Source: Rhizobacter sp. Root1238
Lineage (GTDB): Bacteria; Pseudomonadota; Gammaproteobacteria; Burkholderiales; Burkholderiaceae_C
Assembly (NCBI RefSeq): GCF_001425825.1
Contig: NZ_LMDM01000027.1
Location: 1 to 50,779 of the forward strand
Length of the DNA stretch: 50,779 nt
Direction of reading: 5' to 3'
The position numbers were made by a program, and so were the translations under genes. Below the pieces are notes generated by a model. It did no database searches, was not told where the DNA came from, and saw nothing but the letters and a program-made list of their open reading frames with translations. Below are positions 1 through 7,356 of the stretch, piece after piece. Every line of letters begins with the position of its first letter. Position 1 is the stretch's first letter.

Positions 1-720
1 GTCCGTCTTGTTGAAGAACGGCTCGGGCATCAACAGGTTCGAGTTGAACAGGTTCTCCCAGACGGTGTTCTCCAGCGTGTTGGCCGCGAGCGTCAGGTCG
101 GCGTCCGAGATCGCTTCGTCGGAATAGAACGCGAAGTGGGCCGACTCCTTGACGAGCCTGAAGCTGGCCTGGTCGGGGTTCGGGCCGCCGGCGCGCCAGG
201 TGCCCGGCGTGACGGTGGGCTTCGGGGTGGTGCCGGGGGCAGCCCAGGTGGTCAGCGTGCTGCCTGGGTCGACCACCGACGGGGCCGGTGCGGGTGCGGG
301 TGCGGGAGTGGGAGCCGGTGCAGGCGCAGGTGCCGGTGCAGGGGTCGGTGCAGGGGTCGGTGCTGGCGCTGGTGCGGGAGTTGGTGCAGGCGCTGGAGCC
401 GGCGCAGGTGCCGGGGCCGGGGCCGGGGCCGGCGCTGCCACCAGCGGACCGATCGCGCAGGCCTTCTTCTTGCCGACGATCGGGTCGCCGAAGGTCGCGT
501 TGGTGCAGGCGATCGTGCCCGACTTCGCCTTCACCACCCACTTGCCTTGCGCGCCGTACGACACCTGGCGCGGCTTGGAGCCCACCGCGCAGTTGGTGCG
601 CTCGCTGGCGCAGAAGGTGTAGCCGCTCGGCCAGTCCGCCGCGAAGGCCGGTGCGGCCAACGTGCTGCCCACCACCGTCGCCGCGGCGGCGACGATCGTC
701 ATGCGATTCATCTTCTTCAT
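1..720 (-). CDS. Secreted protein with Cys-rich N-terminal module and Ala-Pro linker (3' end outside window)
   Basis: At least 240 residues are visible; the C-terminus runs off the left edge. The start at 720 has an AAGGGGATGAGG Shine-Dalgarno and begins MKKMNRMTIVAAAATVVGS, a Sec signal peptide ending near AFA. Residues about 25-90 form a small module with four Cys (FCASERTNC ... IACTNATFGDP ... KKAC) that resembles the roughly 60-residue YTFCA...FGDP...K.C module found at the ends of secreted polysaccharide-active enzymes (family memory, not searched). A long Ala-Pro-rich linker follows (codons in 280-435), then the beginning of another domain containing AHFAFYSDEAISDADLTLAA. The catalytic part is not visible, so no enzymatic function is assigned. 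It shares strand and linker style with the chitinase at 3420. Confidence 0.75.
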   Translation of the reverse strand, partial: MKKMNRMTIVAAAATVVGSTLAAPAFAADWPSGYTFCASERTNCAVGSKPRQVSYGAQGKWVVKAKSGTIACTNATFGDPIVGKKKACAIGPLVAAPAPAPAPAPAPAPAPAPTPAPAPAPTPAPTPAPAPAPAPAPTPAPAPAPAPSVVDPGSTLTTWAAPGTTPKPTVTPGTWRAGGPNPDQASFRLVKESAHFAFYSDEAISDADLTLAANTLENTVWENLFNSNLLMPEPFFNKTD

Positions 721-850
721 CCTCATCCCCTTGTGTGATTTCGGTCCACCCGAAAGTGGCGCGATTCTGGGAGACGTCGGCAAGTCAGTGATGACCGCGG
801 CATTCCGGAGATCTGCCCGTCTGTCATCAAACGTAAGGCCCAAAAACAAA

Positions 851-874
851 AGCCCCCGGCTCGTGCCGGGGGCT
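851..874 (-). terminator. Rho-independent terminator of the beta-helix protein gene
   Basis: A perfect 10-bp stem AGCCCCCGGC / GCCGGGGGCT closes a TCGT loop. Read on the minus strand it is followed by TTTTGTTTTTG. It lies 23 bases past the stop of the gene at 897, the classic arrangement. Confidence 0.9.
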
Positions 875-896
875 CGTTTCAGGGAAGAACGTCGGG

Positions 897-3068
897 TTAC
901 GGGAAGGTGGTCACCGTCGGCGTGAACGACGCATTGCAGCCGGTCTGCGAGCCGGTGTTGTTGATGACGTGGACGATGCCGCCGTTGCCCCCCAGGCACA
1001 CCGAGATCATGTCGTGGAAGCGCACGCCCGACGTGGTCGGCACCTCGATGGCGCGGTCGAGCAGGATGCCGCCATTCGTGAACACGCTGTAGATGCCCAG
1101 GCCCCAGGCCTCATGGCTGGTCACGTTGTTCGACACCTTGTACGACGCCCAGCCGCGGCCCGTCGTGCTGTTCCAGGCCGACTGGCTCGGCGGGTCGTAC
1201 GGGATCTCCGACTGGTAGAAGTACACGCGCCCGCCGTTGCCGTTCCACACCACCTGGTGCTGCTGGAAATGCTCGACGAACAGGCCGTAGATGGTCACGT
1301 CGTTGCCGTTCACCCACAGGCCGTTGGCCGACGGGTTGTCGGTCCAGCTGACGCCGTCGCCATGGTCGGCACGCCACAGCCAGGTGTGGTCGACGATCGT
1401 GTTGTTGGCATTGATGCTCAACGCGATGCCGACCCGGCCGGCCGCCGCGCCGCCGATGCGGAAGAACAGGTCGTGCAGCGCGATCGGGTTGGCCGCATGG
1501 CTGGCGCTGGCGCCGTTCGGGCCGACCTCCATCAGCACGCCCGATTCGGCACGGCCCGCATCGAGGAACAGGCCCGAGATGGTGAGGCCGTCCACGTCGG
1601 CCGTCTTGATCAGCGGTTGCCCGTTGTCGGACCGCAGCGTGGCAAAGCCCAGCCCCAGGATCACCGTGTTGGGGTTGTTCACCTGCAGCGTCTGCGTCAG
1701 CACGTAGGTGCCGGGCGTGAACAGGATGTGCTTGCCCGCCGCCAGCTGCGCGTTGAGGGTGGCCGCACTGTCGCTCGGCTTCGCAAGGAAGAAGCTGCCG
1801 ATCGGCAGCGTGGTGCCCGGCGTGGTGGCGCCGTTGCTCCAGCTGATGCCGGCGCTGTTGGTGCTCAGTGCCGGCACGCGCACCGCATAGCTGCCGTTGG
1901 CATCGATGAACAGGTACGGCTTCTCGCGGATGACCGGCGTCTGCGCGATCTTGGTGTAGCGCTGGCCCTGCGTCGGGAAGTTGCCGGCCGGTGCGTTCGG
2001 CACGCCGACGAACACCATGTTCCAGTTCGAGCCGCTCCAGCTGCCCCACTGGCTGTTGCGCGAGATCCATTGCTGCTGCGACGCCGAGTTGACGTTGCCG
2101 TCGACCAGCACGTCGGAGAACCAGCCGCCGCTCGACCAGCCGTTGTTCTGGTTCAGCTTGATGTTGCCGCGCACGTGCATGCGGCGGAACGGAATCGCCT
2201 GCGAGACGGCCCACTGCATCGTGTTGTTGCCGATGCCCTGGCTGGGCGTGACCGAGAAGTTCTCGGCGCCGCGCCAGAAGTTCTGGGTCGCGTTGTCGCC
2301 GCCGAGGAAGGCGTTGGAGCGCAGGTCGCCGTTGACGTGCACCTGGTCCGGGTGGCTGCCCAGGCCCAGCACCTGGGTGTAGAAGCCCACCGGGATGCGC
2401 AGGTTGTTGTAGGTGCCCGGCGTCAGCAGGATCGCATCGCGGCGCGGGCCGAAGTGGTTCGGCTGCTGCGCGTTGTAGATGCCGTCGATCTGCCCCTGCA
2501 GGTTCGGCGTCGACGGGTTGAAGACGTGCACGTTCGGGCCGAAGTCGGGCGTCGTGCCGGTCGGCGGGTTGGTCGGCGGGTTGGTCGGCGGGGTCGTCGT
2601 GGTGTCCGACAGCACGAACTGCTCCCAGGCCTGCACCGTGGGGCGGTCGGCGACAAGGAAGCCGCCGCGGTTCAGGTCGGCGCTGACGTAGAGACCGGTC
2701 GTCGCCGAGCGGATCGCGACCGTGCCGTTGGCCTGCGTCTCCAGCGTGAACTGCTCCCACGCGTTGATGGCCCCGCGGTTCGAGATCAGGCGGTTCGTGT
2801 TCGGCGCGCCGAGGCCCTGGTCGGCGGACACGATGTTGCCGCTGATGGTGGCCCGGAACGAGACCGTGCCGTTGCCGTTGCGGATGACGTCGAAGTCTTC
2901 CCAGGTGCTGGCGACGGGTGCGGTCGCGTTCAGGAACGAGGTTCCGGTCGCGGTGGCGCTGACGAAGTTGTTGTTGGCGACGGCGCGAAGGGTCGCTGCG
3001 TCTGCCGTGGCGCCAAAGGCGCCCAGCATCGCGGCCATCGCGACGACCTGTCGGGTACTCCACTGCAT
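897..3068 (-). CDS. Secreted beta-trefoil + right-handed beta-helix protein, probable polysaccharide-active
   Basis: 723 residues. The start at 3068 is preferred over upstream in-frame codons because of AGGAGAAGAG just before it and because it opens a clean signal peptide (MQWSTRQVVAMAAMLGAFGA...ADA). Residues about 24-165 contain repeated W-E-x-F units and paired 'NNNFVSA' / 'TGLYVSA' turns typical of fascin/ricin-like beta-trefoils. A TNPPTNPPT linker follows (about 170-182). The rest is rich in regularly spaced N-x-V/I ladder motifs, as in pectate-lyase-type parallel beta-helices (LFLDAG, NNTIVDHTWLWRADHGDG, GNDVTIYGLFVEH). Close relatives in Streptomyces are often auto-labelled 'adenylyl cyclase' or 'coagulation factor 5/8' without biochemical basis (memory). 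Role inferred: extracellular glycan binding or cleavage, working with the neighbouring chitinase. The active site cannot be named from sequence alone. Confidence 0.8.
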   Translation of the reverse strand: MQWSTRQVVAMAAMLGAFGATADAATLRAVANNNFVSATATGTSFLNATAPVASTWEDFDVIRNGNGTVSFRATISGNIVSADQGLGAPNTNRLISNRGAINAWEQFTLETQANGTVAIRSATTGLYVSADLNRGGFLVADRPTVQAWEQFVLSDTTTTPPTNPPTNPPTGTTPDFGPNVHVFNPSTPNLQGQIDGIYNAQQPNHFGPRRDAILLTPGTYNNLRIPVGFYTQVLGLGSHPDQVHVNGDLRSNAFLGGDNATQNFWRGAENFSVTPSQGIGNNTMQWAVSQAIPFRRMHVRGNIKLNQNNGWSSGGWFSDVLVDGNVNSASQQQWISRNSQWGSWSGSNWNMVFVGVPNAPAGNFPTQGQRYTKIAQTPVIREKPYLFIDANGSYAVRVPALSTNSAGISWSNGATTPGTTLPIGSFFLAKPSDSAATLNAQLAAGKHILFTPGTYVLTQTLQVNNPNTVILGLGFATLRSDNGQPLIKTADVDGLTISGLFLDAGRAESGVLMEVGPNGASASHAANPIALHDLFFRIGGAAAGRVGIALSINANNTIVDHTWLWRADHGDGVSWTDNPSANGLWVNGNDVTIYGLFVEHFQQHQVVWNGNGGRVYFYQSEIPYDPPSQSAWNSTTGRGWASYKVSNNVTSHEAWGLGIYSVFTNGGILLDRAIEVPTTSGVRFHDMISVCLGGNGGIVHVINNTGSQTGCNASFTPTVTTFP

Positions 3069-3220
3069 GTGCTCTTCTCCTTGAAGGTGTTGTCTGCTTC
3101 CGCGCGTGCACCGCACCTCGTGGCGAGGCCGCACCGTGGCAAGTCATCCCAATCTATGAGCCCGCCGGATTGATTCCTGTGTCCCTTTGCAAGACTCGTA
3201 CTGCCGGAGACCTCGAAAAG

Positions 3221-3234
3221 TGGAACCGATTCCA
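3221..3234. promoter_or_regulatory. LacI-family-like operator TGGAACCGATTCCA
   Basis: A 14-bp palindrome with perfect arms TGGAA / TTCCA and a central CG inside an AAnCGnTT core, the hallmark of LacI-family operators. It lies about 155 bases upstream of the beta-helix gene start. No LacI gene is in the window, so the cognate regulator is unknown. Confidence 0.5.
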
Positions 3235-3343
3235 GTCAGGTGGGCGATTTGATCATTCCTGGAGGGCGAGCGCCCGAGGGTAAGTCCGGACTTTCGTGTG
3301 TATCAGGGTGTTGTCTCCAACCGACTCTTCGCCCCGAAACGAA

Positions 3344-3375
3344 AAAGGCCCGCCCCGGTGAGGGCAGGCCCTTTG
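3344..3375 (-). terminator. Probable terminator of the chitinase gene
   Basis: An imperfect GC-rich hairpin (AAGGCCCGCCC with AGGGCAGGCCCTT on the plus strand, one bulge and one mismatch), followed on the minus strand by TTTTTCGTTTC. It sits 45 bases beyond the chitinase stop. Confidence 0.75.
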
Positions 3376-3419
3376 ACGCGCAGGCCGCACACCGGTGGGG
3401 TGTGCGATGGCGGCGTGGC

Positions 3420-5384
3420 TTACTTCGCGGCGGCGGTCGCCTTCATCAGCTCGCCGTTCAGGTCACCGTCCAGCGACCAGCTGAAGATGCCGCCCAGGCC
3501 CTTGGACTTCAGGTAGTTGATCTTGGTCTGGATCACTTCCGGCGTGTCGTAGCTCCAGAAGTTCGTGCCGTCGAACTTGTAGCTCTGCTTCGTCACCGGG
3601 TGCACATACACCGTGCCCGGGGCGCTCTTCAGGACCTTGTAGTCCTCGATGCCCGCCTCGTAGGTGCCGCGTGCCGGCGACGTGGCCTTCTGGTACAGCC
3701 CGTTGTTGACGTTGGGCACGCCCGTCCAACCGCGGCCGTAGAACGGAATGCCGAGGTTGATCTTGCCCGCCGGCATGCCGGACTGCAGCAGGATGCCCAC
3801 CGCTTCGTCGATGTTGTAGTACGACGCGACGGAGCGCACGCCCGGCTTCAACGGATCGTAGTAGTTCGGGCCCGACGGATCCGGATAGAGGTTCGACTGG
3901 AAGTCGGTCGGGCCTTGCGGCTCGAACCCACCGTGGAAGTCGTAGCTCATCAGGTTGACCCAGTCCATGTACTGCCCGTACTGGCCCGGCTCGGTGGCGT
4001 CGATCTTGTCCTTGCCCGAGCCGAGCGCCGCGGTCAGCAGGTAGTGCTTGCCGTTGATCGCATCGAGCTGGGTGCGGAACTCCTTCATCAGCAGCGTGAA
4101 GTTGTGGCGATCCGCCGCGCTCACGGTGTTGTACGGCTGGCCGATCACGGCCGGGAATTCCCAGTCGATGTCGATGCCGTCGAACACGCCCGCCAGCACG
4201 CCGTCGCCGCCCTTGCCGCTGTAGGCCGGCAGGTTGCCCTTGATGTAGATGTTCAGGCAGGAACTCACCAGCTGCTTGCGCAGCGCGTCGGTCTGCGAGG
4301 CGGCGGAGAACCACTTCGACCACGTCCAGCCGCCGAGCGAGATCAGCACCTTCAGGTTCGGGTACTTCGCCTTGAGGCCCTTCAGCTCGTTGAAGGAACC
4401 GGCCAGCTTCGAGTCCCACGTGGGCGCGGCGCCGACCAGGCGCAACGGCGTGCGGCCGTAGTCGGCCCAGGCGTCGCCACCGGTGCCGGCGCTCGGATCG
4501 TTCGGGTTCGTCGCACCCGGCTCGAGCTTGTCGATGCCTTGCGCGCACTCGTAGCCGCCGTTCTTCTGGTAGATGTTCGCGAACGCGTAGTTCACGAAGG
4601 TCATCGAGCCGGCCGAGCCCGACGAGATCATGTCGGCGACTTCATAGCCGCGGCCGTACACGCCCCACTGCGTGAAGTACGAGCCGACCTGGCGGCCGCC
4701 GGGCGCAGGTGCCGGGGCGGGCGCGGGGGCCGGAGCCGGTGCGGGCGCCGGGGCCGGCGACGGCGCGGGAGCCGGTGCGGGGGCCGGCGCGGGTGACGGC
4801 GCAGGCGCAGGCGCGGGAGCAGGCGCCGGTGCACCGGCGCAGTTGCCGACGGCGGTCCACGGCTGGCCGCTGCCGGCCGGGCCGCTGCTGGACGCCGGGT
4901 TGTTGTTCTGCGTCCAGTAGTTGGCCTTGTAGTTCACGCCGTTGTAGCTGACGGTCGCGCCGCTGGTGTAGGCGGTGCCGGACACCCACGCGAGGTAGCA
5001 GGTGCCGCCGGGGTTCGGCGCGGGGGCCGGTGCGGGCGCCGGGCTCGGCGCCGGCGCGGGTGCGGGCGACGGGGCGGGTGCTGGCGCCGGTGCCGGCGCG
5101 CTGCCGTTCGTCGGCGACCACAGCGACGGCGTGGCCTCCGGCGTCCAGTTCGTGCCGGCCCATGCGGTGTGCGTGACGAGCGCGACATAGTCGCGGCCGC
5201 CATAGCTCACCACCGTGCCGACGGTGTAGGTGACGCCTTCGCGCCAGGCGGGCGCGCTGGACTGCGCCAGTTGCACGTCGCTGCTCCACGCACCTTGCAC
5301 GTCGTGGGCCGACGCGGCCTGGACCTGCCCCCACAGGCTGCCGATCGCGACGGCAACCATGCTCATTCCCAGTGTTTTCTTCAT
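3420..5384 (-). CDS. GH18 chitinase with two CBM5/12 chitin-binding modules
   Basis: 654 residues, secreted. The start at 5384 has GGAGATCAGAG upstream and a signal peptide (MKKTLGMSMVAVAIGSLWGQVQAASA). Two aromatic-rich CBM5/12 modules follow, at about 44-92 (APAWREGVTYTVGTVVSYGG ... WTPEATPSLW) and about 128-183 (YLAWVSGTAYTSGATVSYNG ... QPWTAVGNC), each followed by a long (Ala-Pro)n linker. The GH18 barrel runs from about 231 to the C-terminus. It carries the SxGG motif (LISLGGWTW) and the DxxDxDxE signature as DGIDIDWE, with the catalytic acid at Glu409. The substrate-contacting MSYDFHG and the late W (FSWSLDGD) are also present. Expected reaction: retaining endo-hydrolysis of beta-1,4-GlcNAc polymers outside the cell. 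It is apparently monocistronic, with its own terminator and operator-rich upstream region. Confidence 0.95.
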   Translation of the reverse strand: MKKTLGMSMVAVAIGSLWGQVQAASAHDVQGAWSSDVQLAQSSAPAWREGVTYTVGTVVSYGGRDYVALVTHTAWAGTNWTPEATPSLWSPTNGSAPAPAPAPAPSPAPAPAPSPAPAPAPAPNPGGTCYLAWVSGTAYTSGATVSYNGVNYKANYWTQNNNPASSSGPAGSGQPWTAVGNCAGAPAPAPAPAPAPSPAPAPAPAPAPSPAPAPAPAPAPAPAPAPAPGGRQVGSYFTQWGVYGRGYEVADMISSGSAGSMTFVNYAFANIYQKNGGYECAQGIDKLEPGATNPNDPSAGTGGDAWADYGRTPLRLVGAAPTWDSKLAGSFNELKGLKAKYPNLKVLISLGGWTWSKWFSAASQTDALRKQLVSSCLNIYIKGNLPAYSGKGGDGVLAGVFDGIDIDWEFPAVIGQPYNTVSAADRHNFTLLMKEFRTQLDAINGKHYLLTAALGSGKDKIDATEPGQYGQYMDWVNLMSYDFHGGFEPQGPTDFQSNLYPDPSGPNYYDPLKPGVRSVASYYNIDEAVGILLQSGMPAGKINLGIPFYGRGWTGVPNVNNGLYQKATSPARGTYEAGIEDYKVLKSAPGTVYVHPVTKQSYKFDGTNFWSYDTPEVIQTKINYLKSKGLGGIFSWSLDGDLNGELMKATAAAK

Positions 5385-5435
5385 CTCTCTGATCTCCGGT
5401 TGAGATGCATCACAAAAACCAGGGAGGGAGTGTGC

Positions 5436-5494
5436 TGGTACTGGATTGGTATTCCTACCTCGGTTTCTCAAAGATACCAATTCAAACCGGTTGC
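5436..5494 (-). promoter_or_regulatory. Operator cluster upstream of the chitinase gene
   Basis: Two direct copies of TGGTAYT separated by four bases (TGGTACT 5436-5442, TGGTATT 5447-5453). This spacing resembles the TGGTATT-N4-TGGTATT boxes I recall for the GntR regulator NagQ of GlcNAc/chitin genes in Xanthomonas. The same stretch also holds an 8-bp inverted repeat ATTGGTAT (5445-5452) / ATACCAAT (5474-5481) and an AACCGGTT core (5485-5492) with the AAnCGnTT form of LacI-type sites. It is 50-110 bases upstream of the start codon. Confidence 0.5.
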
Positions 5495-5547
5495 AAAAGC
5501 AGGAGTCACTGCGCACATCGCGCGCCGGCGGCGCGCCCCGGGCGCGG

Positions 5548-5955
5548 TCACGTCGCGGGCATCGCGGCCGGGTCCATCCAGAGCGCGCCCCACAGGTGCC
5601 CGTCGGGATCCGCGAGGTCGCGGCCGTACATCGCGCCATGGTCCTGCACCGGGTTCACGTCGGCCTGGCCGCCGTGTCCGGCAGCGGCCTGGTTCATCCG
5701 GTCGACGGCCTCCCGGCTGTCCAGCGACAGCGCGAGCATCACCTGGCTGGTGCCGGCCGGCGAGATCGGTCGATCGGTGAAGCTGCGCCACTTGGCATGG
5801 GTGAGCAGCATCGCGTGGATCGTCTCGCTCCACACCATGCAGGCGGCGGTGTCGTCGCTGAATTGCGGGTTCTGCGCAAATCCCAGCGCCTTGTAGAAGG
5901 CGACCGAGGCGCTCAGGTCGGTGACCGGCAGGCTCACGAGGATCATCTTTGTCAC
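5548..5955 (-). CDS. VOC-superfamily (glyoxalase/bleomycin-resistance-like) protein
   Basis: 135 residues, the usual size of a single VOC protein. The GTG start at 5955 has AGGAGA six bases upstream. The N-terminal TKMILVSLPVTDLSASVAFYKALGF and the C-terminal VQDHGAMYGRDLADPDGHLWGALWMDP are the two beta-alpha-beta-beta-beta halves of the fold. The last segment has the D-P-D-G-x-x-W signature of PhnB-like or lactoylglutathione-lyase-like members. Substrate cannot be read from sequence. It is divergent from the membrane protein at 6066. Confidence 0.85.
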   Translation of the reverse strand: MTKMILVSLPVTDLSASVAFYKALGFAQNPQFSDDTAACMVWSETIHAMLLTHAKWRSFTDRPISPAGTSQVMLALSLDSREAVDRMNQAAAGHGGQADVNPVQDHGAMYGRDLADPDGHLWGALWMDPAAMPAT

Positions 5956-6065
5956 GGGGGTCTCCTGGGTGATGTCAAAAACGGGCGAAGCCTCTGCGCT
6001 TCGCAGGCTCCACTCCCACGACGTTCGGCCGCTGTTCTAATCGACAGCCACACGAGGAGGACCCG

Positions 6066-6572
6066 ATGACCGACCCCACCGCCACGCCCGCCGTGGCCGC
6101 TGCTCCCGCTTCCATCGCCGCCGCTGCCGTGGCGCCGACACCGCGTGCGCTGGCCGAATCGATGCCGCTCGTGCAGGCGGGCGCGCGCTGGTTCTGGTGG
6201 ATCGCCGGCCTGTCGGCGGTGAACGTCGGGATGCAGCATTCGGGCAGCGACACCCACTTCGTCGTCGGCCTGGGCATCACCGGCGTCGTCGATGCGGTGT
6301 TCTCCGGGCTGCCGGTTGCCGGCCTGGTGCTGGACGCGCTGGTGCTGGCCTTCTTCTTCGCGATGGGCCTGGTGGCGCAGCGCGGCAGCCTGCGGGCTTT
6401 CTACATCGGCGGCGGCGTGTACGCACTCGACGCGCTGCTGTACCTGGCCGCGGCCGACTGGCTGCCGGTCGGCTTCCACGTGCTGGTGCTCTTCTTCGTC
6501 GGCAAGGGCGCGCTCGCCCTGCGCGAGGCGCTGCGGGCGCAGCCGCCCGCCGTGCCCGGCGCGGCCGCATGA
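6066..6572 (+). CDS. Small integral membrane protein of unknown function
   Basis: 168 residues with AGGAGG five bases before the start. An Ala/Pro-rich cytoplasmic-type N-terminus (about 1-35) precedes four probable membrane segments: about 40-56 (WFWWIAGLSAVNVGM), 65-100 (GLGITGVVDAVFSGLPVAGLV and LVLAFFFAMGLVA), about 110-128 (YIGGGVYALDALLYLAA) and 132-150 (FHVLVLFFVGKGALAL). No catalytic motif is recognised. It precedes the TetR gene but is separated from it by an operator/promoter, so co-transcription is unlikely. Confidence 0.75.
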   Translation: MTDPTATPAVAAAPASIAAAAVAPTPRALAESMPLVQAGARWFWWIAGLSAVNVGMQHSGSDTHFVVGLGITGVVDAVFSGLPVAGLVLDALVLAFFFAMGLVAQRGSLRAFYIGGGVYALDALLYLAAADWLPVGFHVLVLFFVGKGALALREALRAQPPAVPGAAA

Positions 6573-6654
6573 CGGGAAGGCCGGTCGACGCCTTGTGCCC
6601 GGCGACCGCGATCCTCACACACCGGCCATCCGGCCGACGGGTTCGGCGTCGACG

Positions 6655-6684
6655 TTGACCGATCAGTCAAATTAGGCCTAGAAT
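6655..6684 (+). promoter_or_regulatory. TetR autoregulatory operator overlapping a sigma-70 promoter
   Basis: TTGACCGATCAGTCAA (6655-6670) is a 16-bp near-perfect palindrome. Its left half supplies a -35 (TTGACC), followed after 18 bases by a -10 (TAGAAT, 6679-6684). Predicted transcription would begin at about 6690, where the ATG lies. A closely matching site stands before the SDR gene at 7328. Confidence 0.75.
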
Positions 6685-6689
6685 CGGCC

Positions 6690-7274
6690 ATGCCCCGCGA
6701 ACGCCACTTCTCCGAACCCGAAGTCCTGGACCGCCTGACCGACGTCTTCAGCACGCACGGCTACACCGGCACCAGCCTGGCCCTGCTGCAGGAAGCCACC
6801 GGCCTGGGCAAGCAGAGTCTCTACAACACCTTCGGCGACAAGCAGGCCATGTACCTGCAGGCCATCGACTGCGCAGTGCAACGCGGTGCGCAGGTCGCCG
6901 CGGCGATGCAGGCCGCGAAGGACGGGCGCACGGCGCTGGCGCTCCAGTTCGATGCCATGGTGCAGAGCTGCGCCAGCGACGACCCGGCGCAGAGGGCCTG
7001 CATCGTGACCGGCGGCCTGCTCGAAGGCCTGGACGAAGCGCCGTTGACATGGGCATTGACGAGCCGCTGGCAGGCCAGCCACGAAATGCTGCGCTCGACG
7101 GTGGAGCGCGGGCAGCGCGACGGCTCGATCCGCAGCACGGCAGCGTCGGCCGAGCTGGCCGAAGTGCTGATCGCGCTGGTCAGCGGCCTGCGCGTCGCCG
7201 CGCGCGCCGGGCGCAGTCGCGCCCAGATGGAGCGCCTCGTCGCGCTCACGTTCGGGGTCCTCGACATGGCGTGA
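6690..7274 (+). CDS. TetR/AcrR-family transcriptional regulator
   Basis: 194 residues. The N-terminal TetR helix-turn-helix spans about 8-55, with FSEPEVLDRLTDVFSTHGY and the recognition region GLGKQSLYNTFGDKQAMY. The C-terminal ligand and dimer domain has CIVTGGLLEG and SAELAEVLIALVSGLRVAAR, typical of the YezE/AcrR-like subgroup. There is no Shine-Dalgarno before the ATG, and the predicted start of transcription coincides with it, so the mRNA may be leaderless. A palindromic operator overlaps its own promoter, and a second copy sits before the next gene. It most likely represses itself and the downstream SDR until a small molecule is bound. Confidence 0.9.
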   Translation: MPRERHFSEPEVLDRLTDVFSTHGYTGTSLALLQEATGLGKQSLYNTFGDKQAMYLQAIDCAVQRGAQVAAAMQAAKDGRTALALQFDAMVQSCASDDPAQRACIVTGGLLEGLDEAPLTWALTSRWQASHEMLRSTVERGQRDGSIRSTAASAELAEVLIALVSGLRVAARAGRSRAQMERLVALTFGVLDMA

Positions 7275-7327
7275 GCCCCCGCCCCACCCCCCGCTGGCCG
7301 CTCGCGCGGCCTTTCTTTCCACTTTTA

Positions 7328-7343
7328 TTGACCGATTGGTCTA
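7328..7343 (+). promoter_or_regulatory. TetR operator before the SDR gene
   Basis: TTGACCGATTGGTCTA keeps 13 of 16 positions of the operator at 6655-6670 and is itself a partial palindrome (GACCgatTGGTC core). It lies immediately upstream of the SDR Shine-Dalgarno (GGAG 7347-7350). Confidence 0.7.
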
Positions 7344-7356
7344 TTTGGAGAACATC

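Larger units (their letters stand above)
3069..3419. other. 351-bp spacer with a chitinase terminator and a candidate upstream operator
   Basis: No credible gene. It holds the leader and probable promoter of the beta-helix gene (transcribed leftward), the LacI-like palindrome at 3221-3234 and the terminator of the chitinase gene at 3344-3375. Confidence 0.7.

Noticed and set aside
149-622. Gly-Ala repeat protein on the plus strand
   Set aside because: It is the complement of the Ala-Pro linker of the secreted protein on the minus strand.
969-3173. 734-codon plus-strand frame opposite the beta-helix protein
   Set aside because: Low-complexity Val/Arg/Asp composition typical of antisense in high-GC DNA; the minus strand has signal peptide, Shine-Dalgarno and terminator.
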